Shown: piece after piece, positions 45,985 through 55,503 of the stretch
Layout: the number at the start of each line of letters is the position of its first letter
Numbering within the stretch: the first letter of the stretch is position 1
Origin: Kocuria marina
GTDB taxonomy: Bacteria > Actinomycetota > Actinomycetes > Actinomycetales > Micrococcaceae
Direction: 5' to 3'
NCBI GenBank assembly: GCA_014652975.1
Contig: BMZV01000002.1
Location: 300,042 to 364,041, forward strand
DNA length: 64,000 nucleotides
Notes under the pieces: generated by a model
Seen by the model: only the letters and a program-made list of their open reading frames with translations
Told to the model about the DNA's origin: nothing
Database searches by the model: none
Program-made: the position numbers and the translations under genes

Positions 45985-47949
45985 GTGGTCTCACGTCGCC
46001 CTTACCCGCGTGGTTTTCTGATCACACGCGTAACAGACATGCCCAAGGTCCCGGAGGCATGGTCCACTCTGACACTTCCCTGTGCTGCGTGGCACTTTTC
46101 GTACGACGAGCACTACGCACCAGATATTGCTTTTGACCAGGGCAGCCCCAGATGGGTTCTCGTCCATGGGCTATGCCTCTACGCGGGAGACAAGGCGCTG
46201 AAGGGCACTGTCGCGGAGCACCTTCTGAAGCAGTGGAACAGCAGTAACGAGCAGTTTCTGTCCGCGCTCGACGAGCTGGGCGGAAGACACATCATCCTCC
46301 GGGGAGCAGAGGATGCGGTGGAGGTCTATCACGATGCGGCGGGCATGCGCTCCGTGTACAGCTCCAGAGAATTCAACACCGTTAGTTCTCATGCCCACCT
46401 CATCAACGTTCTCCACCCGCACCGGGAACGCAAGGAGAGCGAGGGGGCCCGGGCCCTCACCCACAGCTGGGATCACACAAAGTATGTCGGTATCGAGCCG
46501 TTGTTACCGAACCATCGCCTGAGGCTGCCTGACTGGACCGTAGATCGCTATTTCCCGCGCACCACGAACGCCTACGCAGGGTGGGGCCTCGAGGCGAAGC
46601 TGGATAGATTCCAGCGGCTCTGGTCGAACCAACTGGCCCGGCTCAGCGAACTCGACAGCAGCCTGGTGATGTCCATCACTGGTGGGGCCGACAGCAGGAC
46701 CTCGCTTGCACTGTCAGCGGACTACTTGGAGGAAATAGAGTTCTTCACCTATACGGCCAGGAAGATTCCCGGCTCGAAGTGGAGCGAGTCCATGGCACTG
46801 GACCGCGAGCTCGTGGAGCAGCTCAAGAGGTTCGTGTCATTCAAACACCGCTACTTCGAGTCGGAGAATCGAGACACGGACACAATTCGCGAACTCGAAC
46901 CGCTCTTGAAGGCAAACTCCACGCAGCAGCATTCACGCTGGCTGGTCGCCTTCTACGCAGCGGCATTCCCCGGGGAGGGACATATCCACCTCCGAGGAAA
47001 CGGGTACGAGATCGGCCGGGCCTACTGGGGGCTCACGGAGGACAACGACACCCTCGCCAGCCTCAAGAACCTGTACATGCAGATCACCAAGGGTGACCAG
47101 GGTTACGTCTCACCGGAGGACAGGCGCGCGTACTACGACCAGGGGGTTCGCAAGTGGGGCTACGACGGCGAACGCCACGGCTACCATGTTCGTGATCTCG
47201 CGTACTGGGAGATCCGGTGCGGTCGTTGGCTCTCCGAGATTCTTAACGAGACCGATCTCGCCTTCCAGACCCTTGTCCCAATAAACGTCAGAGCTTTGCT
47301 GGACATCTCACTGTCCATGACGCTTCAGGAACGCCAGGAGTCATTCATCTTCTGGGAACTCATCAACCGTTCCATGCCCGTGCTGAACTTCCCTGGCAAG
47401 AACGACGTTCGAAACCTGTATGAGCAAATGAGGGACGAGAGGCTTTCCCACGAAGGCAGGCACACCGCGGCTGACACGGCCAAGCTGAGCGCCACGCTCG
47501 AGGTCAGGGGGCCAGTTGGACCGGTTCTGGAATTGGATGCCGTCGGAAACGAGCTCTCTCTGCCTTCCTACCGGTTCACGCCACACACCACCGCATCACG
47601 GGCTTTCCTCGCCCCGACCTCCACGCTGCCGCAGACCCTGACCTTCGTCGTGGATGCCCCCTACTGCAATCTTCGGGCGGTCGGTCAATTCCAGTTCGAA
47701 GTTCACCTCGACGGGCGGCCCGTTGCGTCCTGGGACGGTGCCGCTTTCAAACGTCCCGTTCACGTGACTGTGGACGACCTCACAAGAGAAACTGCGGTGT
47801 CAATCGTCATCCGATCACTCTCGAACCAGCAGGGCAAATCGTCGTGGGAGTCGGCATCTCAAGCGTTCATTCGAGCAATCTCCTTCACCACTTCACCACC
47901 GTCTGCGCGGGAGCGTCGGCCCGCCGTGTGGACGGATGCGCCCAAGTGA
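45985..47949 (+). CDS. Asparagine-synthase-like PP-loop protein
   Basis: 654 residues. An N-terminal region of about 200 residues looks like a degenerate glutaminase domain (AAGMRSVYSSREF, LLPNHRLRLPDWTVDRYFP) but lacks the N-terminal catalytic cysteine. The ATP pyrophosphatase motif follows: SITGGADSRTSLAL at about 229-242. A C-terminal beta-rich region (about 500-630) is unlike asparagine synthetase and may bind carbohydrate. It may activate a carboxylate with ATP, for example to amidate a uronic acid, but without its own glutaminase it would need free ammonia or a partner. GTG start after AAAGGA; a later ATG at 46039 is possible. Base composition is less GC-rich than ugd. Confidence 0.7.
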   Translation: MVSRRPYPRGFLITRVTDMPKVPEAWSTLTLPCAAWHFSYDEHYAPDIAFDQGSPRWVLVHGLCLYAGDKALKGTVAEHLLKQWNSSNEQFLSALDELGGRHIILRGAEDAVEVYHDAAGMRSVYSSREFNTVSSHAHLINVLHPHRERKESEGARALTHSWDHTKYVGIEPLLPNHRLRLPDWTVDRYFPRTTNAYAGWGLEAKLDRFQRLWSNQLARLSELDSSLVMSITGGADSRTSLALSADYLEEIEFFTYTARKIPGSKWSESMALDRELVEQLKRFVSFKHRYFESENRDTDTIRELEPLLKANSTQQHSRWLVAFYAAAFPGEGHIHLRGNGYEIGRAYWGLTEDNDTLASLKNLYMQITKGDQGYVSPEDRRAYYDQGVRKWGYDGERHGYHVRDLAYWEIRCGRWLSEILNETDLAFQTLVPINVRALLDISLSMTLQERQESFIFWELINRSMPVLNFPGKNDVRNLYEQMRDERLSHEGRHTAADTAKLSATLEVRGPVGPVLELDAVGNELSLPSYRFTPHTTASRAFLAPTSTLPQTLTFVVDAPYCNLRAVGQFQFEVHLDGRPVASWDGAAFKRPVHVTVDDLTRETAVSIVIRSLSNQQGKSSWESASQAFIRAISFTTSPPSARERRPAVWTDAPK

Positions 47950-48037
47950 TTTCGATGTCTGCAGACCCTCAGCCGGGCCCCCCGATAGGGACTGTATAGG
48001 CAGGTTCAGTCAACAGCGCAGCCAGCAGCAACGAACG

Positions 48038-49263
48038 ATGCACGACAAGACAAGGCGAGCAGCCCAGATGAGGTTGCGGCGCCATCAACGGGCACAGAAG
48101 GTACCTGGATTGAAAATAGTGTTCAGTGAAATCGAGTTTGCCAACGGTGTGCTTAGCATTCCATTCCACGAAGAGACCCGCACGGACAGTTTGACCTTCA
48201 CCCTCCCCCAGGACTGGGTGCTCGATACAGATCTGGTGGCCCTGGCGCTCACAACGCTGCTCGGGACGAAGTACTCGACCGTGGTTTTCTCGGACGCCAT
48301 CTCACCGGAGACCCGCGGGGCGGTCGAATCCGTGACGCAGGCTGAGTGGGTCACAGGTGCTGCGCGCAGCCCCGTGAGCGATTCTCCCCCGCAACGCAAC
48401 GACGTGGCCCTCAACTTCAGCGGCGGGTTCGATTCGCTGGCGGCACAGGCCCTGCTACCCAGGGACGCCCACCTAATCTCGTTGGACTTCGGCGGGCCAT
48501 TCGCTCGCGAACGCGAGTTCTTCAAGGACTTTCCGACGCACACCATCTCCACCAACTTCCGCGAGTTGGGATTCAGCCTCAACACGTGGTCGTTCATGGG
48601 TGTCGGATCCATCCTGCTTCGTACTACCTCAATCTTCAAACCTACTCCTTCGGTGCCATTTTGGAGGCCTCTCCCTGGCACTTCAATGCCGGGATGACGT
48701 CGGGGAACCGGAGGCAGGCGTGGTTCAACCAGGCGGGGCTCACCATCTTCAATCCGGTGATCGGCCTGACCGAGGTCGGAACAGCCATGATCATCCTGAG
48801 CCACAGGCCGGAACTCGCACTACGGAGTCTCGCATCCGTCGCGGGAGCAGGGAGCCTCAAGCACACCAGGAAGCTTCTGCTTCTCCATGCCGCCGCTCGC
48901 CACGCTCCAGGCCCCATCAGTCTGGACCCGGTGAACGTGGAGCAACCTCCGCTCGGTGTCTTCGGAACGAATCTGGCCAATGATTTCCTGAGCTTCTACC
49001 TGTACAGGGTCCTAGGACCCGAGTACACCACGCTCCTGGTTGGAGACATCCCGACTGACGTTTTGAACAGGATCCGGCCACTGTCTTTGGATTTCTAGGA
49101 AAAAATAAACACCAATTTCTATTCGGGGGTCTCCCCTTCGCTCACCGCGCACGCCCTCCACGAGGCCGCGGTCTCGCAGTGCGTGCCCTACACCTACACG
49201 GATTGGCAGGAGTTCCTGGAGGTCAAAAACATCCTGGAGCAGTTCCACGAATTTCCGGCGTGA
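48038..49263 (+). pseudogene. PP-loop protein gene broken by a frameshift and a TAG
   Basis: The frame from ATG 48038 carries a PP-loop motif, LNFSGGFDSLAAQALLP at about 124-140, then LISLDFGGPFAREREFF. Near 48615 homology-like sequence moves to another frame, which runs YYLNLQTYSFGAILEASPWH and ends at TAG 49096-49098. Past that TAG the same frame stays open and protein-like (FYSGVSPSLTAHALHEAAV and YTYTDWQEFLEVKNILEQF) to TGA 49261-49263. The intact protein would have about 408 residues. One missing base plus an in-frame stop indicate a pseudogene. Its PP-loop relates it to the asparagine-synthase-like neighbour. Confidence 0.7.
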
Positions 49264-49309
49264 GTCCGGGCCCCCCACCATCGATCGCTACTTGTGAACT
49301 GGAGCACCC

Positions 49310-51490
49310 ATGAACATTCCGACAAAGGACGCGGACCTCGTTGACGTGACAGTCATCATCCCCTTCCGCAACAGGGGGGTCTCCCGGCTCAGGCGCGCCA
49401 TCGAGTCGCTTGCTGCGGCGGCGCCGGGCCTGTCTGTGCAGGTCATCGTCTCGGACCTTGGAAGTGATGACCCAGGGACAGTGCGGTCAGTCTGCGAGCG
49501 GTCGGGGGCTGAATGGTTGCGTTTGGAGTCGGACCACTGGAACAAGTCCGTGTGCATCAATCGGGCGTTGGCCGTTAGTCGTGGCGAATACGTGCAGGTG
49601 CACGACGTGGACATGATCTGGACCCCCGGGAGCCTGTCGGCACACCTGGATCAAATTAAAGCTCACCCGAAATCTTTCATCAACTCACAAGTGTGGGATC
49701 TACCGGAGGACCTGACGGAATACGCACTCACCACTGCAGAACCTGACTGGGCTTTGTTCCGCGAGAAATCCGTATCCCATTCTCGGTGGGGGCACGGTCT
49801 CGTTCTGGCCCCTCGATCCGCTCTCCTGCGCATCGGTGGACTGGATGAGCGAATGCACACCTATGGGGGCGAGGACCTCGATCTCACCAAAAGGCTCAAG
49901 CGAACAGGTTTGCGTCAAGAATGGGTGGGACACCGTGGGGACGAGCTCTTCCATATCTGGCACGACCGTATCCCCAGTATGGCTGTTAAAGATTCGCGGG
50001 TTGCTGCCGCCATTAAGAAGAACCGCGACCTCTACTACAGCGATGACTCTGTGATTCGTAATGTTCCCACCTCCGGACAAACGGACGAACCGTTGGTCTC
50101 GGTTGTCATCGCCACGAGGAATCGCAGTGCCTACCTCGCGGAATCCATTTACTCCGCGCTCTATCAGACGGTTCGTAGCCTCGAAGTGCTGGTTATCGAT
50201 GATGGATCCACCGATGACACCGAAGCCGTCGTGCGGCAGATCGAGGATCCCCGCGTCCGGTACGTCCATCAGGATGCCACCGGGGTCGCCGCCGCACGCA
50301 ACCGCGGGACCAAGGAGGCGCGGGGTTTTTACATCGCGGTGCTGGACGATGACGACCTCATGCGACCGGACCGACTGGAGATCCAGCTCGGTTGTCTCGA
50401 TGGCGCGGCCCAGGGTTGCGTGGGAAACCTGCTGCACTTCTACGATTCCGATGGGCAGATGTACTACTTCTCTGACGCCCGGCCGACGACGGCCGGCGCC
50501 TTGCCGACAGGGGGGTTCGCTGGGCATCCGGGCTGGCTCGTCGAGAAGTCGCTCCTCGAGCAGATCCCCTACGACGAGAGCCTCTCCTCGGCGATCGACA
50601 ATAATGTGGCTCTTCGCGCATTGCGCAGTGGGTTCCGTTTCCGTCATTGCAACCAGTTCGTGACCCTGCGGCGGATTCATGAGAAGCAAGTGACCATGGT
50701 GGACGGCCAGCAGCAGAAGCTGGGTGCGCGGCTGACTCACGTGTGGTTCCAAGGCGGGGTGGATCCACAAACCATGAAGCACGCCCAGAACAATTACTCC
50801 AAGACCACAGAACGCCCCGTCGACGCGGTAAAAACCACCCCCACCATGCGCCCCTGGCTACCCGATCACTTGGTGACGCGCACAGTTCAACTGCGACCCA
50901 GTGACATGCTGAAGACTATTGATCTGCCGCTCCCACATCGTGCCGGATCAGCCGTTTCCATCATCTCCGGCACGGGTGAACAGGTCGGCTCACCGCTGCA
51001 GGTCTCGGGTGCGACGTGGCCGCAACTGGCGGCCTTGCGCCGTAAGAACGTGCCTCATCACGTCATCGAAAGTGACGAGGAGTCCTCAGGGATCAAGAGA
51101 GGGCTCACCGTGCTACCTCCGACCGGCGAGGACGAGGTCGAGACCGGCGGCGAGCCGCTCGTCGCTCTCAGCGACGCAGTTGAAAACCTCATCCAGGCAG
51201 AACGAGACAAGCTGCAACCGGACGAGTTCCTCGTTTGTTGGGAACCCGCGGATCCGCAGGACGGTGTCGACGAACCCGAGCTCTCGAGTTCCCACCGTCC
51301 TGCCGTGAGTTTCTCCTTGTCGAACAGCGCAGGCACACGCCGAATCATCCTTCAGCGGTCTGCCGATTTCGCCGACCTCGTGGAAACAGTGGGACGAGCG
51401 AGCGGCCTGATAAAGGCGTATTCACCCACGGCCAAGTTGCACCTGCCCTACATTCATCGCAAGGCAATCGAGATGGGACTGACGGCGTGA
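49310..51490 (+). CDS. Tandem-domain family 2-type glycosyltransferase
   Basis: 726 residues with two GT-A domains. The first (about 10-235) has TVIIPFRNRG, the DXD-like HDVDM at about 97-101 and GGEDLDLTKRLKRTG at about 184-198, resembling galactosyltransferase or chondroitin-polymerase-type domains. The second (about 262-470) starts VSVVIATRNRSAYLAESIYS and carries VIDDGSTDDTE at about 295-305 and VLDDDDLMRPDRLE at about 343-356. The remaining 230 residues are not recognised. The two domains could add two different sugars in turn, as in bifunctional polymerases. Less GC-rich than the conserved genes; GTGA overlap with the next gene. Confidence 0.85.
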   Translation: MNIPTKDADLVDVTVIIPFRNRGVSRLRRAIESLAAAAPGLSVQVIVSDLGSDDPGTVRSVCERSGAEWLRLESDHWNKSVCINRALAVSRGEYVQVHDVDMIWTPGSLSAHLDQIKAHPKSFINSQVWDLPEDLTEYALTTAEPDWALFREKSVSHSRWGHGLVLAPRSALLRIGGLDERMHTYGGEDLDLTKRLKRTGLRQEWVGHRGDELFHIWHDRIPSMAVKDSRVAAAIKKNRDLYYSDDSVIRNVPTSGQTDEPLVSVVIATRNRSAYLAESIYSALYQTVRSLEVLVIDDGSTDDTEAVVRQIEDPRVRYVHQDATGVAAARNRGTKEARGFYIAVLDDDDLMRPDRLEIQLGCLDGAAQGCVGNLLHFYDSDGQMYYFSDARPTTAGALPTGGFAGHPGWLVEKSLLEQIPYDESLSSAIDNNVALRALRSGFRFRHCNQFVTLRRIHEKQVTMVDGQQQKLGARLTHVWFQGGVDPQTMKHAQNNYSKTTERPVDAVKTTPTMRPWLPDHLVTRTVQLRPSDMLKTIDLPLPHRAGSAVSIISGTGEQVGSPLQVSGATWPQLAALRRKNVPHHVIESDEESSGIKRGLTVLPPTGEDEVETGGEPLVALSDAVENLIQAERDKLQPDEFLVCWEPADPQDGVDEPELSSSHRPAVSFSLSNSAGTRRIILQRSADFADLVETVGRASGLIKAYSPTAKLHLPYIHRKAIEMGLTA

Positions 51491-52158
51491 AAATCAACCG
51501 AGACCAGGACGAGCTGCAGCGACAGACTCTGTCCTATGAGCTGGGAGAATATGACGCGCAGCCTTCTGCCCCGGTCCTCATCGTGGATCGGGTGCTCAGC
51601 CAGGCCATCGAACCGAGGATGGGGTTGGCCGAGGCACTCGCATACTGGTCGTCAGCCAGCGGACCCGTGGACACCCAGGATCACCTTGCCCCGGCTACGC
51701 TCGAGGTCCTTCGAGAACTTCCGGGTTCCGGATCACGCGTGATCACCAACGTGCACTGGAAGTACGCGGATGTGCGACACGGTTCGCTCGAGATCCGTGT
51801 TGACGACTGCCTGCCCGGTTATGACCCCGGGAGCCATATGGGAGGCACTTCTGCCCAGTTCGCACTGCATCTGCCCGACACCGGTCGTGCGGCTGGGTCG
51901 ATGACCTTGCTCCGTGACGGGTGGATTCCGACGAACGCCGCAATGGTGGGGTCTTCCCCCTCGCCCGGTCTCGATCGGATGCATCGGCGGCTGGCCGTGC
52001 TGCTCATGGTGAGCGGTGATTTGGACGCGTCAGGATTCACGATTCCCTTGTCATGGGTCCACGACCTCGACACGTGGAGTTCTTATCAGTTGCTGTTCAA
52101 GACAGTAGGCCTGGACCTGGGCTATTCCAAGACCTCGAAGGATCCCGATCATGTCTGA
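51487..52158 (+). CDS. Unrecognised protein of the polysaccharide locus
   Basis: 223 residues, no family recognised. It is a soluble-looking protein: SYELGEYDAQPSAPVLIVDR, a central VITNVHWKYADVRHGSLEIR and a C-terminal IPLSWVHDLDTWSSYQLLF. No signal peptide or membrane segment is seen. The GTG start overlaps the upstream glycosyltransferase stop (GTGA), and its own stop overlaps the next start by eight bases. The three are thus translated together and probably act in one process. Confidence 0.7.
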   Translation: MKINRDQDELQRQTLSYELGEYDAQPSAPVLIVDRVLSQAIEPRMGLAEALAYWSSASGPVDTQDHLAPATLEVLRELPGSGSRVITNVHWKYADVRHGSLEIRVDDCLPGYDPGSHMGGTSAQFALHLPDTGRAAGSMTLLRDGWIPTNAAMVGSSPSPGLDRMHRRLAVLLMVSGDLDASGFTIPLSWVHDLDTWSSYQLLFKTVGLDLGYSKTSKDPDHV

Positions 52159-52552
52159 AATGCTGTCCGACGCGCGTTGTATTGCCACGCAAAACGGTTA
52201 CCGAATCACCGTCACCCCGCCCAAGCCGTTCATCAAAGTGTCCCTGCAGTTCCTCGACGGGTCTGACGGGGCCGCCGAGGTAGTTCTGGAATCCCCGGCC
52301 CCGGACAAGGGCCGGTGTAATTGGCTGGAGAGAGACGCTGAGGGGCGACCGATCGAGCAGATTCAACCGCCGGACGAGATCGGAATGCGCAAGCTCAAGA
52401 TCTATGCGGCACTGGATCCAGTGACCGAGTGCTCCTTTTTGGTCCGCCATTCCGAGTCCGACGAGGGATTGAAATACCTCAGCTACGTTAGTATCACGGT
52501 CACGGAATCCGATGGGTTCCAGCGCCGGTTGGGATTTCTAAGGATCAGGTGA
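52151..52552 (+). CDS. Small unrecognised beta-rich protein
   Basis: 133 residues, mostly alternating strand-like segments (YRITVTPPKPFIKVSLQFLDG, AAEVVLESPAP, RKLKIYAALDP, CSFLVRHSE, YVSITVTESDGFQRRLGFL). It could form a beta-sandwich, perhaps a carbohydrate-binding or assembly domain, but nothing identifies it. The ATG lies inside the end of the preceding gene. It is the last gene of the plus-strand arm. Confidence 0.65.
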   Translation: MSEMLSDARCIATQNGYRITVTPPKPFIKVSLQFLDGSDGAAEVVLESPAPDKGRCNWLERDAEGRPIEQIQPPDEIGMRKLKIYAALDPVTECSFLVRHSESDEGLKYLSYVSITVTESDGFQRRLGFLRIR

Positions 52553-52561
52553 CGGCGTCCA

Positions 52562-52595
52562 GTCGTTGCGGCGGTTAACGTGCTGCTGCAACGAC
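52562..52595. terminator. Possible terminator at the convergence point
   Basis: GTCGTTGC (52562-52569) with GCAACGAC (52588-52595) around an 18-base loop that can pair further (GGC/GCT). It lies between the ends of the two converging arms of the polysaccharide locus. Confidence 0.5.
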
Positions 52596-52651
52596 CGGGC
52601 ATTGAGGCAGGGCGGCGGTCCTCCTCTCCGCATTAGACCGCTGGCGATCTG

Positions 52652-55258
52652 CTAATCCAAAGTGGCGGTGACACCGTCTGCTGCGAAACGGAGCTCTAAA
52701 CCGTACGTCCCGCAGAGTGATCTCAACAGCTCGAAGGCTTCTTCCCTGTCGTCAAGGGATACGGCCTTGTTGAACTTCGGCAGGAACCACACGGTCACGT
52801 AGCGCCGCATGCGCCGACGAACGTATTCATCGAACAAGTCATGCTCGCGTAACCATCGACTCCGCGCTTCCTCCAAGGGGATGTACTTTCGGAAGAATGT
52901 GGGAGTGACGGTATTCACCATTGATCCAGCAACTTCGCCGTAATACGTGTGAATCGGTTTGTCCACTAGGGCGACGGTCCGAGCCCCGTGAAGCATTTGT
53001 TGGAAGAACAGCGAATCCTGCCCGAGTGCCCCTACCGGTTGCTCGAGGTGGAGAGACTTTAGCCATTGGGTGTCGGCTACTAGTGCCTGGATACTCATAG
53101 GCTGGAAATCGATACGGGTCAGAGCGTCGTGCGGCACCTCCCCCACACCGTGCTCGTTCGTCCGGATCACGGATCGCAGAGTTCCCACGTTCCTGGTGAG
53201 GGTGCGGGTCTTGGCATAACGGAGCATGTCACCTATGGCGAAATCCACCCCGGTTTCCTGACAGATGCGCAAGAGGGCCGCATACCCATCTCCGACTCCC
53301 TCATTGTCGGGATCCAAATAGGTGACCCAAGGGGTCGAGGCCATCTCGAGGCCCTTGTTGCGAGGCCGAGACGCGCTACCGGAGCCACCCGGCGGGAAGA
53401 GGTGAGTGCGTACGTTATCCCACAAGCCGGCCATTTCCCGGACGATGGCGCGAGTTTCGGGCGAGGTCGACCCGTCGTCGACCAGGATGATTTCCATATC
53501 CGGGAACGCCGTGGAACGGCGTAGCGATTCCAGACATTTCCGAACCAGGTACGGCCCGTTGTTGTATACGGGCACGATGACTGACAGGAGTTTGGGACGC
53601 TCCAATCCGGCCGATGCGTCGTCACACCCCCCAGGCTGAATCGCCGACGGGTCCATGACGAAGGCCCCGTCGAACTGCGCCTCGTCCGCTCCGACCCATG
53701 ACGCCACGACGTCAGCTTCCTTGCATTCGTGGTCTGACACGATCTCGAAAACCGTGGATTCAGGCGCATCGACGCTCATGCACACGGTTGACACGGAAGC
53801 CATTCGGAAGGCGTTGATCAGGTCCTGAGCCAAGTAGTAGTGGCCCGTCGTTTGACGCCCCACGCGGATGTCGATGACTGCATCACCCGGTGCCGGCTCG
53901 TACATCCCGACACGGCGGAGGTCGACGTCAGGCGTCACGACCTGGCTTGCGAACAGCTCACTGTCCGAATCGTCCTCGTTGGCCCGCCAGAGCACCACGG
54001 TCTTCCGTGGGGTGTCTTCCAGCCCGGTCTGTCGCAGGATCTCGGACATCAAGCGGTCCGCCGTCTGCCGGGCGAAGGCGCGGCGCACACCTTCCATCTG
54101 GAGTCGCCTGAGATGCGGCCGATCATGGTCCAGCAATGCGACTTCCAGCTCGGCGTCGTCCGATCCGTCCGGTAGCAAGACGTGCGGGTAGTCGTTGTTC
54201 ATGGCCACTGAATACGTGGACATGCACACTCCCCCGGAGGCGAGTGCCTCCAGCGTCTCGAGGGGATGGGCGTGCCCCGCGCCCGGCTGCAGGTGCGCCA
54301 GGACGTGGAGGTCGAAGAGTCGCAGGACCCTGGACCTCAGTTCATCATCCGGTTGGTAAGTCAGGAAGTTGAGGTACTCCGAGGGGAAAAGCCCGCGTGT
54401 CTTTTCTGGAACTCCGTCCATCACGGCAGAGCTGGCCAGGGTCAACTTCGTGTCGTGCCGTCGTAGACCTGAGAGAATACTCCGCCACGCCCGGAGTCGC
54501 TCCGGCTGGGCGGTACTGGGCAGTCGTCCGGAGAACAGGGCTCCACCGGCCCGGCGCCGTTCCCTCCCCACCGGTGAGAACCGCAAGGGATTGAAATGGG
54601 AATCAACAAGCATGACGCGCCCTGACGTCGTCATGTGTTTGCCATACCGATTGGGGCCCTCCGGGTCCGTGGTCAAGAGCCAATCGACGTTCCCCGCAAT
54701 TTTGCGGGTTGCGGCCACACGCCACGGGTCGGACAATGTCATGCCCACGGTGGGGATACCGAGCTCTCGCGCGGCGGGAATGATACGCCGCGTCAGAACA
54801 TCGAGTTCGACCGCGGTCAAGGGTGGCTCGCGCCCCACAACAGGCAAAGCGACCAAGAGGAGATCGAGTTCTCTCACGTGCTCGGAATTGCTGTCCATCC
54901 CCAGCCGGCGGATGTCTGCCGTGCCCTCCACCAGGCCCGCGATTTCCCGGCCACCGACGACGCCCACTCGGCGCTGCGATACCCGCAGCATGCGACTCCC
55001 GAACGTTGCGGGAAGTTCTCGGGCAACAGATTCCAAATCGGTCATGCGGGAGGGGTCGGCCACCTCCGAAACCTGCTTGACGAAGTCGGGCGCGGCGGGA
55101 TCCAGGTACGGAACAACTCGGCCCCGAGCGGATTCTCGCCGGAAGCCCTCCGTGGCATAGTGCTCGGCGGCGCGGCGGCTGCGTTCGGCGATCCATTCGG
55201 CGGCGGCTCGACCATGTTTTGTGCGTGTGGCTTCCTGTGCCATGTTGAGGTGCTTCAT
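52652..55258 (-). CDS. Two-domain glycosyltransferase: CgeB-like plus GT2
   Basis: 868 residues. The N-terminal half (about 60-430) resembles CgeB/DUF3880-type GT-B proteins: DLLLVALPVVG, ARELGIPTVGMTLSDPWRVA, WLLTTDPEGPNRYGKHM, GALFSGRLPST and HPLETLEALASGG. The C-terminal part (about 550-790) is a GT2 domain with LSVIVPVYNNGPYLVRKCLE, ILVDDGSTSPETR at about 589-601 and VTYLDPDNEGVGDGY at about 646-660. It is less conserved than the two shorter paralogues at 55504 and 60200. The ATG overlaps the stop of the coiled-coil protein (ATGA). It is the last gene of the minus-strand operon. Confidence 0.82.
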   Translation of the reverse strand: MKHLNMAQEATRTKHGRAAAEWIAERSRRAAEHYATEGFRRESARGRVVPYLDPAAPDFVKQVSEVADPSRMTDLESVARELPATFGSRMLRVSQRRVGVVGGREIAGLVEGTADIRRLGMDSNSEHVRELDLLLVALPVVGREPPLTAVELDVLTRRIIPAARELGIPTVGMTLSDPWRVAATRKIAGNVDWLLTTDPEGPNRYGKHMTTSGRVMLVDSHFNPLRFSPVGRERRRAGGALFSGRLPSTAQPERLRAWRSILSGLRRHDTKLTLASSAVMDGVPEKTRGLFPSEYLNFLTYQPDDELRSRVLRLFDLHVLAHLQPGAGHAHPLETLEALASGGVCMSTYSVAMNNDYPHVLLPDGSDDAELEVALLDHDRPHLRRLQMEGVRRAFARQTADRLMSEILRQTGLEDTPRKTVVLWRANEDDSDSELFASQVVTPDVDLRRVGMYEPAPGDAVIDIRVGRQTTGHYYLAQDLINAFRMASVSTVCMSVDAPESTVFEIVSDHECKEADVVASWVGADEAQFDGAFVMDPSAIQPGGCDDASAGLERPKLLSVIVPVYNNGPYLVRKCLESLRRSTAFPDMEIILVDDGSTSPETRAIVREMAGLWDNVRTHLFPPGGSGSASRPRNKGLEMASTPWVTYLDPDNEGVGDGYAALLRICQETGVDFAIGDMLRYAKTRTLTRNVGTLRSVIRTNEHGVGEVPHDALTRIDFQPMSIQALVADTQWLKSLHLEQPVGALGQDSLFFQQMLHGARTVALVDKPIHTYYGEVAGSMVNTVTPTFFRKYIPLEEARSRWLREHDLFDEYVRRRMRRYVTVWFLPKFNKAVSLDDREEAFELLRSLCGTYGLELRFAADGVTATLD

Positions 55259-55458
55259 GAGCTGGCCCCGCTCCCTGCCGCTTTGGAGCGGAGAATTTGG
55301 ATGGTTTCGATGTATTCCCTGATCAGTGCATCGCGCTCGCGGATCGCTTCCAGGTACCGCGCGTTGTCCGATCGGGCCTGACGTAATTCTTCGGCCGCGG
55401 TTCTCGCAAGGTCCACTTCGTGTTGGATCACATGGATCAGGTCGTTGATGTTGTCCAT
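55255..55458 (-). CDS. Short coiled-coil protein between glycosyltransferases
   Basis: 67 residues that are almost wholly predicted helix with heptad-like hydrophobic spacing (INDLIHVIQHEVDLARTAAE, then ARYLEAIRERDALIREYIE), so a coiled coil is likely. The stop overlaps the start of the following glycosyltransferase (ATGA), which implies tight coupling and perhaps a physical interaction, for example as a scaffold or chain-length ruler. No family is recognised. AAAGGACCGGCAATCAG precedes the ATG. Confidence 0.75.
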   Translation of the reverse strand: MDNINDLIHVIQHEVDLARTAAEELRQARSDNARYLEAIRERDALIREYIETIQILRSKAAGSGASS

Positions 55459-55503
55459 CTGATTGCCGGTCCTTTCAGTGCGAACAAGCTCGGACGCTCG
55501 GTA

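Noticed and set aside
49096..49098. TAG read through as an amino acid in the second PP-loop gene
   Set aside because: The gene also has a frameshift about 480 bases earlier, so decay is simpler; no recoding element is visible.
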